Below, piece after piece: positions 17,782 through 26,585 of a stretch of 64,000 bases of DNA. The translations under genes and the position numbers were made by a program. Below the pieces are notes generated by a model. The model saw nothing but the letters and a program-made list of their open reading frames with translations. It was not told the origin of the DNA and searched no databases. The DNA is from JABDMH01 sp965223165 (GTDB lineage Bacteria > Bacteroidota > Bacteroidia > Chitinophagales > Saprospiraceae), in NCBI GenBank assembly GCA_965223165.1, contig CBDCVQ010000020.1, positions 744,001 through 808,000 on the forward strand. Reading direction: 5' to 3'. Positions within the stretch are counted from its first letter, which is position 1. Each line of letters opens with the position of its first letter.

Positions 17782-17848
17782 AATTGAGGATGCTGCGGAA
17801 CACCAGCATAGCGGGATATCCTGCCCGCTCATACACCTACCTTCAATT
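17782..17848 (-). promoter_or_regulatory. Possible three-way-junction RNA leader upstream of susC
   Basis: An outer stem AATTGAGG (17782-17789) / CCTTCAATT (17840-17848, one bulge) encloses two adjacent perfect 6-bp hairpins: ATGCTG/CAGCAT (17790-17809) and AGCGGG/CCCGCT (17810-17829), both with 8-base loops. It lies about 90 bases before the susC start and is not followed by a T-run on either strand, so it is not an obvious terminator. A cis-regulatory role is inference. Confidence 0.4.
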
Positions 17849-17872
17849 GTTCTCTTACTGGGAATCTGTATC

Positions 17873-20800
17873 CTAAGAAGGCTTCTTGGCTACGTAAGTA
17901 CGCTGCTCGCCACGAGAATTCACGATCTGGATCTCGGTAGCATCCGCGGGCAATGACAATCTACGGTGCGACTGCGACAGAAATCCCGCGCCGATGTGGC
18001 GTTCTTTTCGAAGCTTTCTACGGCCTAACTGAAACAACACGGCCACGTCCAAGGGGTCGAGTTCAATCTCGATAGCGCCGCGGTCTTCTGATAGCCTGAA
18101 GGCCAGTAGGGGACCCTGATTCTGTCCCGCAACAAAGGCCCGCCGACCACCAATCGTCAACTCCACCAAGGATTTGGCATCTCCTGGCACAAAAAACCCG
18201 CTCTGTCGGATGGAATACACTTCTGGCCCACCTGCCTCCGAGTCCAAGCTGACCATGGATCCATTGAAAGCATCGCAGCGGCCTGTCAAGAGCTCGGCAC
18301 CATAGTCATTGCCGACCATCAACACCTCCGGCCGCTCGTCGCCGACCAGGTCGCTAGCCAAGATGCCGTAGATCGGGGCTCTCTGTAGTGTCACTGGCAA
18401 TGCTGCAATCTCAAAGGTGCCATCTCCCTGGTTCTGAATGATGGCATTTTGGAGAAAATTAGCACGCAGTACGAGAGCGCCTTCGCGCTGCTCCGCGGGT
18501 ATGATCTCCGCGATACTGGCTGAGGCATAATCCTTGTGTAGGGGAAAGCGATCTTTGACCGAGATCATCTGCTTGGCATAGTCTCCGCGGGTATGAATGG
18601 GAGCTTCCACCAGCTGCCCGTTGCCTGCATCATAATAGGCCGTCACCACCGCGTCATAACCCGCATTGCCGTCAAAGTCCTTGCCGTAGACGGATACCGG
18701 TCGATCCGGAGCTACTTCAAAGGCCATATTTACCCCAAAGTTGCCCGCCACGTAGTCCACATCACCATCCAGATCGTAATCCAACGGAGTAAGACTATTC
18801 CACCAGCCGACATGTTCAGACAGCCCTGCCTGGCCGGTCACATCCACCAGCGATCCGGACTGATTCTGTAGCAGCGTAATGGGCATCCACTCGCCAGCCA
18901 CCAGCAGGTCGACCCAGCCATCTTGATCATAGTCGGTCCAGAGGGCATCGGTCACCATGCCCATTTTGACCAGATCAGGGGCCACCGTCGAATCAGCAAC
19001 TTCAAACCTCGATTGACCCTGGTCAAGCAGGTTGATCAGCAGATAGGAATTGACGGGCTTGGGGTATGCATGCGGCATCAATCGCCCACCGACAAATAGG
19101 TCAAGGTCACCGTCCCGATCAAAATCAGCCGCTCGCACACACGACCCACTCTGAGCCAGCTGCGGAATACGATCGCTGGCCTTGGTGAAGGCGCCTCCCT
19201 CATTGAAAAAGAATCGGTCATGGTAGAAGGAGTCGTCAATGGCAAACTCATACCCACCGCTCACGAGATACAAGTCCTCATCTCCATCGTTATCTGCGTC
19301 AAAAAACAGGGCGCCCAGCTCTTCGTGTCTGCGATCCGCTTCATTTTTTGACAAAGAATCCATATGAAAGCTCCCGTCTACCTGCTGCCTAAACAGTAAG
19401 CCGCTGTGGAAGGCCGATCCGGTCATATAGAGGTCATCCAGCCCATCGCCGTTGACATCGGCCACGGCGAGGCCAGGGCCAAACTGCGATAGTTTGTGTG
19501 GCAGCAGCGGCTGGACATTAAAATCGACATAATCCAACTCTTGGTGGATCGTATTAGAAAACAATGTGCTGTCGTACATCTGCAGGACGGGAGGCACCGC
19601 AGGGGCCTGCACATTTTGGGGGTCGCCTGCTGCGGCATCCTTATGATGGATCGTCACCAACTGGCCCTTGCCTACCTCACTGACCAGACTGCGGCGCCCA
19701 TCAGGCCACCGCACTTCGAGTGACTCGACCGAATCGGCAAGAGCCAAACCAAAGTGTACGATCGGCTCGATCGAGGACAGATATCCGCGATAGACGTTTT
19801 GCTCCGCATACAAGGTGCCATGGCCGGTATGCAGCGTCAGTTGAGCGCCCAATCCGTGCGGATTTACCTCCGGACCGACCAAACGCACCCGCAAATGACT
19901 GGCCTTCCGCTCATCCGACAAACGATTTTCGTAGAGGAAGGCGGTGTCACTGATGTTGTTCACCACAAAATCCAAATCTCCATCGCCATCCAGATCGCCA
20001 TAGGCAGCCCCATTGGAAAAAGAGGGGCTCGTCAGGCCCCACGCCTCCGTGACATCCTCAAAGGTGAGGTCGCCCCTATTGGCGTACGCATAGTTGCGGA
20101 TCTTCACCTCCGGCACTTTTGCCAGCATCATCGCCGTGCTAGCGTAGCGCTGCACGTCCGCTTGATAGTCGGTAAAGTCGTGGTCCGTGATGTCTTTGGG
20201 AAACCCGTTGGTGATGATCAAATCGCGATGTCCACTGTGATCGAAGTCAGCCACCAGGGGCGTCCAACTCCAATCGGTGGCACTGATACCAGCGAGCAAG
20301 GCCACATCGCTAAATATTAGTTCGTTGGAGCCTGGCGGCGAGCCCATGTTTAGCTGCAGGGTATTGCGCACAAACTGGTAGTCATAGCCGTATCGACGAT
20401 TATTGATGTAGGTCATGTAGTTGACGGCCCCGATCATCGTCTTTCGACGGTAGTTGTCTTCCGGCAGCATATCCAAGGCAATGATATCTGGCAAGCCGTC
20501 ATTGTTTATGTCTGCCACATCATTGCCCATCGCCGAATGCGAGGTGTGTTTGAAGTATTCGCTGGCGACATCGACAAAGGTGCCATCTCCCTGATTGAGG
20601 TACAGCACATCATTGGAGATAAAATCATTGCTCACGTAGATGTCCCGATCTCCATCCTGGTCGATATCGGTCGTGTTGACGCCCAGACTATAGCCAGGTA
20701 CATTGATACCGGCCGCCGCCGACACGTCCGTAAAGACGGGATGGCCCCGGGCATCGTCCCAGTCGTTGCGGTAGAGGCGATCGACCCGGTTGAGATCTTG

Positions 20801-21442
20801 TTGCTTCTGCTTGGTACGGTACTGCACGGGATTGCGATGATCCTGCATCTCATTGACAATCATAAAAACATCCAGGTCCCCGTCATTGTCATAGTCAAAG
20901 AAGCTGGCATTCATGGTATGGGTGGTATCTGCCAAGCCATAGGCCAAGGCCTCTTCCCGAAATTTGGGTCTCCCTTCGCCGTCGTTCCCTTGGTTGACAA
21001 ACAGCAAGTTACGTCGCAAGGCTGCTTCCTCATGCGTATTGGTAGCCACGTAGAGATCCTCGCGTCCATCGTGATTGATATCTACGACCGCTACGCCCGA
21101 ACACCAGCGATCTGGGGCCGCAATGCCTGCCACACTGGAGATATCTTCAAATGTCAGATTGCCCCGGTTGAGGTACAGTCGATTGGGCACCATGTTGCCC
21201 GTAAAGAAGATATCGAGAAGCCCGTCGCCATTGACGTCAGACAATGCGACGCCTCCTCCGTTGTAGATGTACTCATACGTAAGGATATTGAAAGAATCCG
21301 TCTCGGTGATGTCGTTGGCAAAATGCAGTCCACTCAATGCAGGCGGTACCTGCCGAAACATGGCCTCCGGAGCTCTTTGTTGACAGGAGCAGAGCAAGAC
21401 CGCAGTGGCAACGATCATTAGTACCTGACTTCTCTTCCACAT
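17873..21442 (-). CDS. FG-GAP/VCBS repeat lipoprotein with ASPIC/UnbV domain
   Basis: A 1189-residue protein with a lipoprotein signal (AVLLCSC, cysteine about residue 20). It has a first set of FG-GAP loops (DVNGDGLLD, DINHDGRED, DYDNDGDLD, DIDQDGDRD, DINNDGLPD, DLDGDGDLD), an ASPIC/UnbV domain at about residues 515-600 (NPHGLGAQLTLHTGHG, VHFGLALADSVESLEVRWPDGR) and a second FG-GAP set (DVNGDGLDD, DADNDGDED, DFDRDGDLD, DYDQDGWVD, DYDLDGDVD). Proteins of this layout commonly neighbour susCD pairs in Bacteroidota. Their exact job is unknown; surface glycan or calcium-dependent binding is plausible. It lies 182 bp upstream of susC on the same strand. Confidence 0.9.
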   Translation of the reverse strand: MWKRSQVLMIVATAVLLCSCQQRAPEAMFRQVPPALSGLHFANDITETDSFNILTYEYIYNGGGVALSDVNGDGLLDIFFTGNMVPNRLYLNRGNLTFEDISSVAGIAAPDRWCSGVAVVDINHDGREDLYVATNTHEEAALRRNLLFVNQGNDGEGRPKFREEALAYGLADTTHTMNASFFDYDNDGDLDVFMIVNEMQDHRNPVQYRTKQKQQDLNRVDRLYRNDWDDARGHPVFTDVSAAAGINVPGYSLGVNTTDIDQDGDRDIYVSNDFISNDVLYLNQGDGTFVDVASEYFKHTSHSAMGNDVADINNDGLPDIIALDMLPEDNYRRKTMIGAVNYMTYINNRRYGYDYQFVRNTLQLNMGSPPGSNELIFSDVALLAGISATDWSWTPLVADFDHSGHRDLIITNGFPKDITDHDFTDYQADVQRYASTAMMLAKVPEVKIRNYAYANRGDLTFEDVTEAWGLTSPSFSNGAAYGDLDGDGDLDFVVNNISDTAFLYENRLSDERKASHLRVRLVGPEVNPHGLGAQLTLHTGHGTLYAEQNVYRGYLSSIEPIVHFGLALADSVESLEVRWPDGRRSLVSEVGKGQLVTIHHKDAAAGDPQNVQAPAVPPVLQMYDSTLFSNTIHQELDYVDFNVQPLLPHKLSQFGPGLAVADVNGDGLDDLYMTGSAFHSGLLFRQQVDGSFHMDSLSKNEADRRHEELGALFFDADNDGDEDLYLVSGGYEFAIDDSFYHDRFFFNEGGAFTKASDRIPQLAQSGSCVRAADFDRDGDLDLFVGGRLMPHAYPKPVNSYLLINLLDQGQSRFEVADSTVAPDLVKMGMVTDALWTDYDQDGWVDLLVAGEWMPITLLQNQSGSLVDVTGQAGLSEHVGWWNSLTPLDYDLDGDVDYVAGNFGVNMAFEVAPDRPVSVYGKDFDGNAGYDAVVTAYYDAGNGQLVEAPIHTRGDYAKQMISVKDRFPLHKDYASASIAEIIPAEQREGALVLRANFLQNAIIQNQGDGTFEIAALPVTLQRAPIYGILASDLVGDERPEVLMVGNDYGAELLTGRCDAFNGSMVSLDSEAGGPEVYSIRQSGFFVPGDAKSLVELTIGGRRAFVAGQNQGPLLAFRLSEDRGAIEIELDPLDVAVLFQLGRRKLRKERHIGAGFLSQSHRRLSLPADATEIQIVNSRGEQRTYVAKKPS

Positions 21443-21552
21443 ATGATTTCGCTACGATAGAGGTCGCAAAGGTAGAATCTTCGCCTGCATGTGCCAACAA
21501 ATTGGCAGTGCTGCCGCTCAAGTTCTTCTGCAGATGCCACACCATCCCTCGA

Positions 21553-23424
21553 TCATTCGACATCCGGGTCACTGGCCGATAGGGGCCGAGCATCTTCGTC
21601 CGTCCAGTGGAGATAGTTGGGTTGCGGTCCCATCTCGATGATCAATTCGCCACCCTCCATGATATCATAGTGCCGTATGAACGAGCGGGTGAGTGGTGCC
21701 TCATTCAACGTGGCGGCCTGGATGTATTTGTTCTCCTCCGTGAGAAATCGTACTCGCATGACGAAGCTACGTCCCTCGCCCACGTCTATCTCGACCTTGC
21801 TGAATTGTGGGGTCCCAAACACATACGTGCCCTCCGCCGCATTCACCGGGTAAAAACCCAGGCAGTCGAACAGATACGGTACGGGCTGGTTTACACAACT
21901 GCCATCTCCCCCCTGCCTAGTGACCAGACCTTTCACGAGTGACTGGGTCAACCACGGTGCCCCGGCGTAGTTGTACAGATACGGTATATGCCCCATCTGG
22001 GCAAGCTCTTGCGGCTCCACCTCCCAACGATCAACATCCGCTCTTCGCCCAAACTTCTCGTCTAGTCTAGCGGCAAATGCTTCCGGGCCTCCCGCCTGAC
22101 GGATCAAGGCACGTACATCATGCGTACTACCCCAGGAGATCTCATTCCCGGTCGTGCCGGTCGGCAGCAGTGAGCGTCGTTGGTGCAGCTCATACAAGGA
22201 GACATCGCCGGCGATGATCGCTAGTTGGGCCTTGCACCAATCGCTATATGGCTGGCTCGCCGCCTTCTGGTCCCTCCCCCTGATGGCCTCAACCGTCAGA
22301 TTCTCCACCGCCAGATCTCCATCGGTGGATGGGGGTGATCGCAATAGCGCTACGACGCTGTCGATGGCATAAGGTCGATGCCCCTTCAGGTAGGCTTCCG
22401 CGACCAAGCCGATAGATGTCGACTCTACTGCTGTTTGGTCCGCGTAAGCCCCTGCCAGGACCGACCGGACTACGTCGACAAAAAGGTCTGGTTGGGTCAA
22501 ACTGAGCATAGAAGCATATGGGCCAGGTCTCTCCAGCCAGGGAGTGATCCCGTCCCATGTCCACTCGCCATCGCCTTGCCGGATGGGAGATAGCATGACC
22601 GAGTATAATGAAGTGTAAAACCGTGTCAGGCCACCCACATCGGCACTGGTGACCTGGATCTTGCCGAGCACCTCATTCCATGCACGGATCGCATGGGATT
22701 TTGCCTCGTCAAAAGCTGGCACGGTGATAGCTTGGTCCTCACGCTTCTGGGCAGCAAACTGGACTTGCAATGTTATCGATTCCTCCCCTTCATCGGTCTC
22801 GATTTGCCCCCACCCAATTGCCTCTGACCCGCCTGGTGGCGGTAGGATCAACGCTTTGCTATCCACGCCTGGGATCAGGGCAAAGGGTACTCCTCCTGGC
22901 AGCGTGCCACTCACAAGACCCATCTGGCTTACGGTATCGATCCGTCCCCTCCGCACTCCATACTGCCAACTGTGACGGGTATCACCTACCGGCGTATAAC
23001 GAATCAGGCAAGCCGTCATATCTACGGTCATCTCCAACCTATGATCACCTGACCGATAGTCCAAGTATCCGGCAGAAGACCGATGCAACTCCCAGGCATC
23101 CCGGGCGCCGACGGATGAGGGCAACTGGGGCTTGAGCAATAGATGCCACTTGTCCACCTCAGCTCCCTGGTCCTTGTACGTCACGCCCACCGCCAACTGT
23201 CCATCCTGATCGACCAATCCGACGTGCACCGCTCCAAAAGGCAGGGATATGCCGGCGAAGCTCCACCCTCCTTGCTGCCCCACACAAATCGGATCCACCA
23301 GGCCAGCCCACCCGTGATCCTGATCAGCGGATTCTTGCGACGGAGCACAGGCGGCGAAATAGAAGTAACTTAGCAAGACCAGAAGCCGGGGTACTCCACC
23401 TACGGAAGAAATCCTACATCTCAC
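21553..23424 (-). CDS. GH92-family (alpha-mannosidase-like) lipoprotein, active site degenerate
   Basis: The frame is open from TTG at 23490; I prefer GTG at 23424, which gives a normal lipoprotein signal (RLLVLLSYFYFAAC) and 623 residues. GH92 landmarks: GISLPFGAVHVGL near the start, HDVRALIRQAGGPEAFAARLD in the middle, LGFYPVNAAEGTYVFGTPQF, and the terminal YIQAATLNEAPL, IRHYDIMEGGELIIEMGPQPN. Two catalytic segments differ from what I know of the family: the usual EGNAWQY reads TGNEISW (acid Glu replaced by Thr), and the DEDGGGMSA segment reads DGSCVNQPV. It is also shorter than typical members (about 700-760 residues). It may be inactive or have changed function. It lies upstream of the ASPIC and susCD genes, consistent with one locus. 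Confidence 0.82.
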   Translation of the reverse strand: MRCRISSVGGVPRLLVLLSYFYFAACAPSQESADQDHGWAGLVDPICVGQQGGWSFAGISLPFGAVHVGLVDQDGQLAVGVTYKDQGAEVDKWHLLLKPQLPSSVGARDAWELHRSSAGYLDYRSGDHRLEMTVDMTACLIRYTPVGDTRHSWQYGVRRGRIDTVSQMGLVSGTLPGGVPFALIPGVDSKALILPPPGGSEAIGWGQIETDEGEESITLQVQFAAQKREDQAITVPAFDEAKSHAIRAWNEVLGKIQVTSADVGGLTRFYTSLYSVMLSPIRQGDGEWTWDGITPWLERPGPYASMLSLTQPDLFVDVVRSVLAGAYADQTAVESTSIGLVAEAYLKGHRPYAIDSVVALLRSPPSTDGDLAVENLTVEAIRGRDQKAASQPYSDWCKAQLAIIAGDVSLYELHQRRSLLPTGTTGNEISWGSTHDVRALIRQAGGPEAFAARLDEKFGRRADVDRWEVEPQELAQMGHIPYLYNYAGAPWLTQSLVKGLVTRQGGDGSCVNQPVPYLFDCLGFYPVNAAEGTYVFGTPQFSKVEIDVGEGRSFVMRVRFLTEENKYIQAATLNEAPLTRSFIRHYDIMEGGELIIEMGPQPNYLHWTDEDARPLSASDPDVE

Positions 23425-23567
23425 GATGGTCGGCCGGATGACTATGCAAATTTGCTTAGCGTTCAAGGATATATTGTCATTAAAAAACAATAGCTAATTT
23501 GTCCAATGACCCCATGGATCAAACGTCATTGATTCAGAATGTAACTAATCAACAAAAAAAAAGTACT

Positions 23568-24173
23568 ATGAAGAAACTATTGATGCTGGTTCCCGCCCTA
23601 TTTCTACTCAGTTTCACCAGTCCACCCGAGACGGTGCTCAGCAAGGCGGAGAAGGACAAGGCCATCATGCACCTAAAAGATACCAAAGCCAAGCTGCTGT
23701 CTGCCGTGAAAGGTCTCAGCGATGCGCAGCTCAACTGGAAGCCCGATGGTGACACCTGGTCGGTGGCCGAGTGTGTAGAACATCTGGCCATCTCTGAGGG
23801 GGCTATCTTTGGCATCGTGCAGGGCACGCTCAAAGACAGCCCCGATCCTGCCAAGCGGTCCGAGGTCAAGTTTAGTGATGACCAAGTCATCGGCCTCATA
23901 GAGGATCGAAGTACCAAGGTCAAAACGCGACCAAATCTGGAGCCTACCCAGAGCTTGGGAGATTTCAAGGCCACCCTTAAGGCGTTCAAAACGGGGCGGA
24001 AGAAGAGCATCAAGTATGTAAAAAAGACGGAGGATGATCTTCGCAACCGTTATTTCACCTTTCCCTTTGGTACCGTGGATTCATACCAGGTAGTGTTGTT
24101 CTTGAGTGGACATACCGGAAGGCACATTGCCCAGATTGAAGAGGTGATGGCCAATCCCGCTTTCCCCAAGTAA
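23568..24173 (+). CDS. Exported DinB-family (DinB_2) four-helix protein
   Basis: ATG 23568 follows an A-rich tract (AACAAAAAAAAAGTACT) typical of Bacteroidota leaders and opens into a signal peptide (KKLLMLVPALFLLSF). The 201-residue product is a DinB-like four-helix bundle: LNWKPDGDTWSVAECVEHL carries one metal-binding His, and the C-terminal HTGRHIAQIEEV carries two more, the usual three-His metal site. DinB-like proteins include thiol- and damage-linked metalloenzymes; most family members are cytoplasmic, so export is a notable variation. The reaction is unknown. Confidence 0.85.
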   Translation: MKKLLMLVPALFLLSFTSPPETVLSKAEKDKAIMHLKDTKAKLLSAVKGLSDAQLNWKPDGDTWSVAECVEHLAISEGAIFGIVQGTLKDSPDPAKRSEVKFSDDQVIGLIEDRSTKVKTRPNLEPTQSLGDFKATLKAFKTGRKKSIKYVKKTEDDLRNRYFTFPFGTVDSYQVVLFLSGHTGRHIAQIEEVMANPAFPK

Positions 24174-24195
24174 GCAAATTCCAAGTGAGCTAACA

Positions 24196-24251
24196 CTGGT
24201 CAGAGTTTCGCATTAAATCTTGTGGTTAATTCTAATGCGAAACTCTACCAG
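24196..24251. repeat. Palindromic dispersed repeat, copy A
   Basis: AGAGTTTCGCATTA (24202-24215) and TAATGCGAAACTCT (24233-24246) form a perfect 14-bp stem, extended outward by CTGGT/ACCAG across a one-base bulge. The 29-base core at 24209-24237 recurs exactly at 48446-48474. It sits between the convergent dinB-like and uvrC genes, where it could also act as a terminator in both directions. Confidence 0.8.
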
Positions 24252-24273
24252 GACCAATGCGCGTAGTTGTCCC

Positions 24274-26082
24274 TTATTTAGCGGCTGGTGCAAAATGCCG
24301 GGCGATGGCGGCAGCCGTATTCTTGCCGGCGACCTTGGCGACCTCCTCCATGTCTGCTTCTCGCAGGCGCTTTACCGATTTGAAGTGTGACAGGAGCTTT
24401 TGCGCAGTTTTCTCTCCAATGCCCTTGATGTCCGTCAGCTCCGAGGTGGCAAAGTTCTTGGATCTCTTTTGCCGGTGAAAGGTGATGGCAAAGCGGTGGG
24501 CCTCATTGCGCAATTGCTGGATGAGCTTAAGCGACTCTGACTTTTTGTTGATATGTAGTGGGATGGAATCGTTGGCGAAATAGATTTCCTCCAGCTTCTT
24601 GGCGATCCCTATGACGGTGATCTTTTTATCCAGGCCCAGCACCTTGAGGCTCTTGACCGCCGCAGACAGTTGTCCCTTGCCGCCATCGATGATCACTAGT
24701 TGGGGTAGATCCTCTCCTTCTTCCAGCAAGCGACGATAGCGCCGAAAAACGACCTCCTCCATCGAGGCAACGTCATTGGCTCCTTCGACCGTCCTGATAT
24801 TGTAATGCCGGTAGTCACGTTTGGCCGGCTTGGCATTTCTAAACACGACACAGGCTGCGACCGGATGGGTCCCCTGCATATTTGAGTTGTCAAAGCACTC
24901 TATGTGAAAGGCGAGCTCGTCCATACGCAGGTCATGCGCTAAGGTCCGCAGGATGCGCTCGGCCGGTGTTTGCCTCCCCTTGCGGTTCATTTCGTCCTTG
25001 CGTCGCTGGTGTTTATACAGGACCAAGTTCTTCTCCGATAGCTCGATCAACTTCCGTTTGTCGCCTCGTTTAGGCACGATAAGTGTCACATCCTCGTACA
25101 TGTAGCCGATATCCATCGGCACCAAGATCTCGGGAGCTTGAGATTGGAACTTGGTCCGTATGCGCGGTATCGCATACGATAGCAGGTCCTCCTTCTCCTC
25201 GGCAATTTTCAGCTCCAACTCCGCCACGTGGGTATTGATGATCGCCCCATTAATCACCTTCATGTAGTGGACCAAACCCACATCCTCATCCACATCGACG
25301 GTAAACACATCTACGTCCTTCAGAGATAGGCTGGCCACGGTGGACTTCCCTTGATAATCTTCAAAAGCCACCATCTTGTCTTTCCATCGCTGGGCCCGCT
25401 CAAAGTCCAAGTCAGCCGCTGCTTTGGTCATCTCCCGATTGAGATGATCCTTGACCGGCTTGAAGCTTCCTCGCAGGATGTTCTTGACCTGCTGAATCCG
25501 CTCTCGATAGCTCTCTTCCTCCTCCAGGCCTACGCAGGGTCCGTGACAGTTCTTGATATGGTACTCCAGGCAGACCTTGAATTTGCCGGCTGCAATATTC
25601 TCCTCTGACAAGTGATAGTTACAGGTACGTAGCGGAAACAGGTCTTTGATGAGGTCGAGCAAGACCCTGGCCCTCCACTTAGAGGTATACGGCCCAAAGT
25701 AGGTGGAGCCATCCTTGATCAACTTTCTCGTGAAGAATACTCGGGGATAGCGCTCATTTTTGATGCACAAGTAGGTATAAGACTTCCCATCTTTCAGGTC
25801 TACATTGTACCGGGGTTGAAACTTCTTGATCAGCGAATTTTCAAGCAAGTAGGCATCGCTCTCGGTATCAACGACCGTCACGTCGACCCGTCGGGCGTGC
25901 TTGAGCATCACCCGGGTCTTGTTCATTTGATGCTTCTGGCTATTGAAGTAGGAGGTGACCCGATTCTTGAGGTTTTTTGCCTTGCCGACGTACAATACCT
26001 TTTCATGCTTGTCGATGAATTGGTAGATCCCAGGCTGCGGTGGGATGGTATGCGCAATCTCTACAAAGTCCTCTTTGGTCAT
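24274..26082 (-). CDS. uvrC: Excinuclease ABC subunit C (nucleotide excision repair)
   Basis: A 602-residue UvrC, which makes the two incisions around DNA lesions with UvrA/UvrB. The GIY-YIG nuclease domain is at about residues 13-95 (PGIYQF, LYVGKAKNLKNRV), a cysteine cluster near 150-180 (CNYHLS, CLEYHIKNCHGPC), a UVR motif near 205-240 (LNREMTKAAADLDFERAQRWKD), the RNase H-like endonuclease domain with HIECFDNSNMQG and VIIDGGKGQL, and C-terminal helix-hairpin-helix motifs (LTDIKGIGEKTAQKLL). Length and order are normal. The next gene on this strand upstream, mgsA, ends 7 bp away and may share a transcript. Confidence 0.98.
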   Translation of the reverse strand: MTKEDFVEIAHTIPPQPGIYQFIDKHEKVLYVGKAKNLKNRVTSYFNSQKHQMNKTRVMLKHARRVDVTVVDTESDAYLLENSLIKKFQPRYNVDLKDGKSYTYLCIKNERYPRVFFTRKLIKDGSTYFGPYTSKWRARVLLDLIKDLFPLRTCNYHLSEENIAAGKFKVCLEYHIKNCHGPCVGLEEEESYRERIQQVKNILRGSFKPVKDHLNREMTKAAADLDFERAQRWKDKMVAFEDYQGKSTVASLSLKDVDVFTVDVDEDVGLVHYMKVINGAIINTHVAELELKIAEEKEDLLSYAIPRIRTKFQSQAPEILVPMDIGYMYEDVTLIVPKRGDKRKLIELSEKNLVLYKHQRRKDEMNRKGRQTPAERILRTLAHDLRMDELAFHIECFDNSNMQGTHPVAACVVFRNAKPAKRDYRHYNIRTVEGANDVASMEEVVFRRYRRLLEEGEDLPQLVIIDGGKGQLSAAVKSLKVLGLDKKITVIGIAKKLEEIYFANDSIPLHINKKSESLKLIQQLRNEAHRFAITFHRQKRSKNFATSELTDIKGIGEKTAQKLLSHFKSVKRLREADMEEVAKVAGKNTAAAIARHFAPAAK

Positions 26083-26089
26083 GTCAAAC

Positions 26090-26461
26090 TCACCGGCTTT
26101 TCACCCCTTTGAGAAACAACTCCGCTGCGGCAAAGTTGGTGGCCAGGGGGATATTGTGCACATCGCAAAGCCGCATCAGCATCTGCACATCCGGCTCATG
26201 GGGATGCTTATCCAGCGGATCGCGAAAGAAGATGACCATGTCGATCTTCTTGGTTGCCACCATGGCTGCGATCTGCGCGTCGCCCCCTTTTGGGCCGGAG
26301 AGCACTTTAGTGACCTTAAGTCCCGCCTGCTCCATATGCTGACCGGTGGTCGCAGTAGTCACCAGGTCGAGGTCTTCAAACAGTTGCTTGTGCTGTAGGA
26401 CAAATGATACCAGCGATGCTTTTTTTCCATCGTGTGCGATCAGAGCAATTTTTCTCATCAT
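26090..26461 (-). CDS. mgsA: Methylglyoxal synthase
   Basis: A 122-123-residue enzyme converting dihydroxyacetone phosphate to methylglyoxal and phosphate, a low-phosphate bypass of lower glycolysis. Counting from the second Met, catalytic and binding residues match the E. coli family pattern: HDGKK (9-13), SGPKGGD with D60, FFRDPL with D80, HPHEPD with H87 and D90, and IPLATN. The size fits the bacterial family, whose E. coli member is slightly longer. Two Met codons (26461, 26458) are possible starts. It is divergent from pgk, whose product also acts on triose phosphates, and lies 7 bp upstream of uvrC. Confidence 0.96.
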   Translation of the reverse strand: MMRKIALIAHDGKKASLVSFVLQHKQLFEDLDLVTTATTGQHMEQAGLKVTKVLSGPKGGDAQIAAMVATKKIDMVIFFRDPLDKHPHEPDVQMLMRLCDVHNIPLATNFAAAELFLKGVKSR

Positions 26462-26585
26462 GTGTATTCTAGGCCAAAGTTAAAGGGTTTGCTTCGGGAT
26501 GATCCGATCAAGAGCGCAAATCCCCCATCGGCAATGTAAGAATGTTCTATTTTTGCGCTCTTTGTACCACGATCTATCACCAGAT

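Noticed and set aside
20537..21421. 294-codon plus-strand frame opposite the ASPIC/UnbV gene
   Set aside because: Antisense to regular calcium-loop repeats, which create long open frames on both strands.
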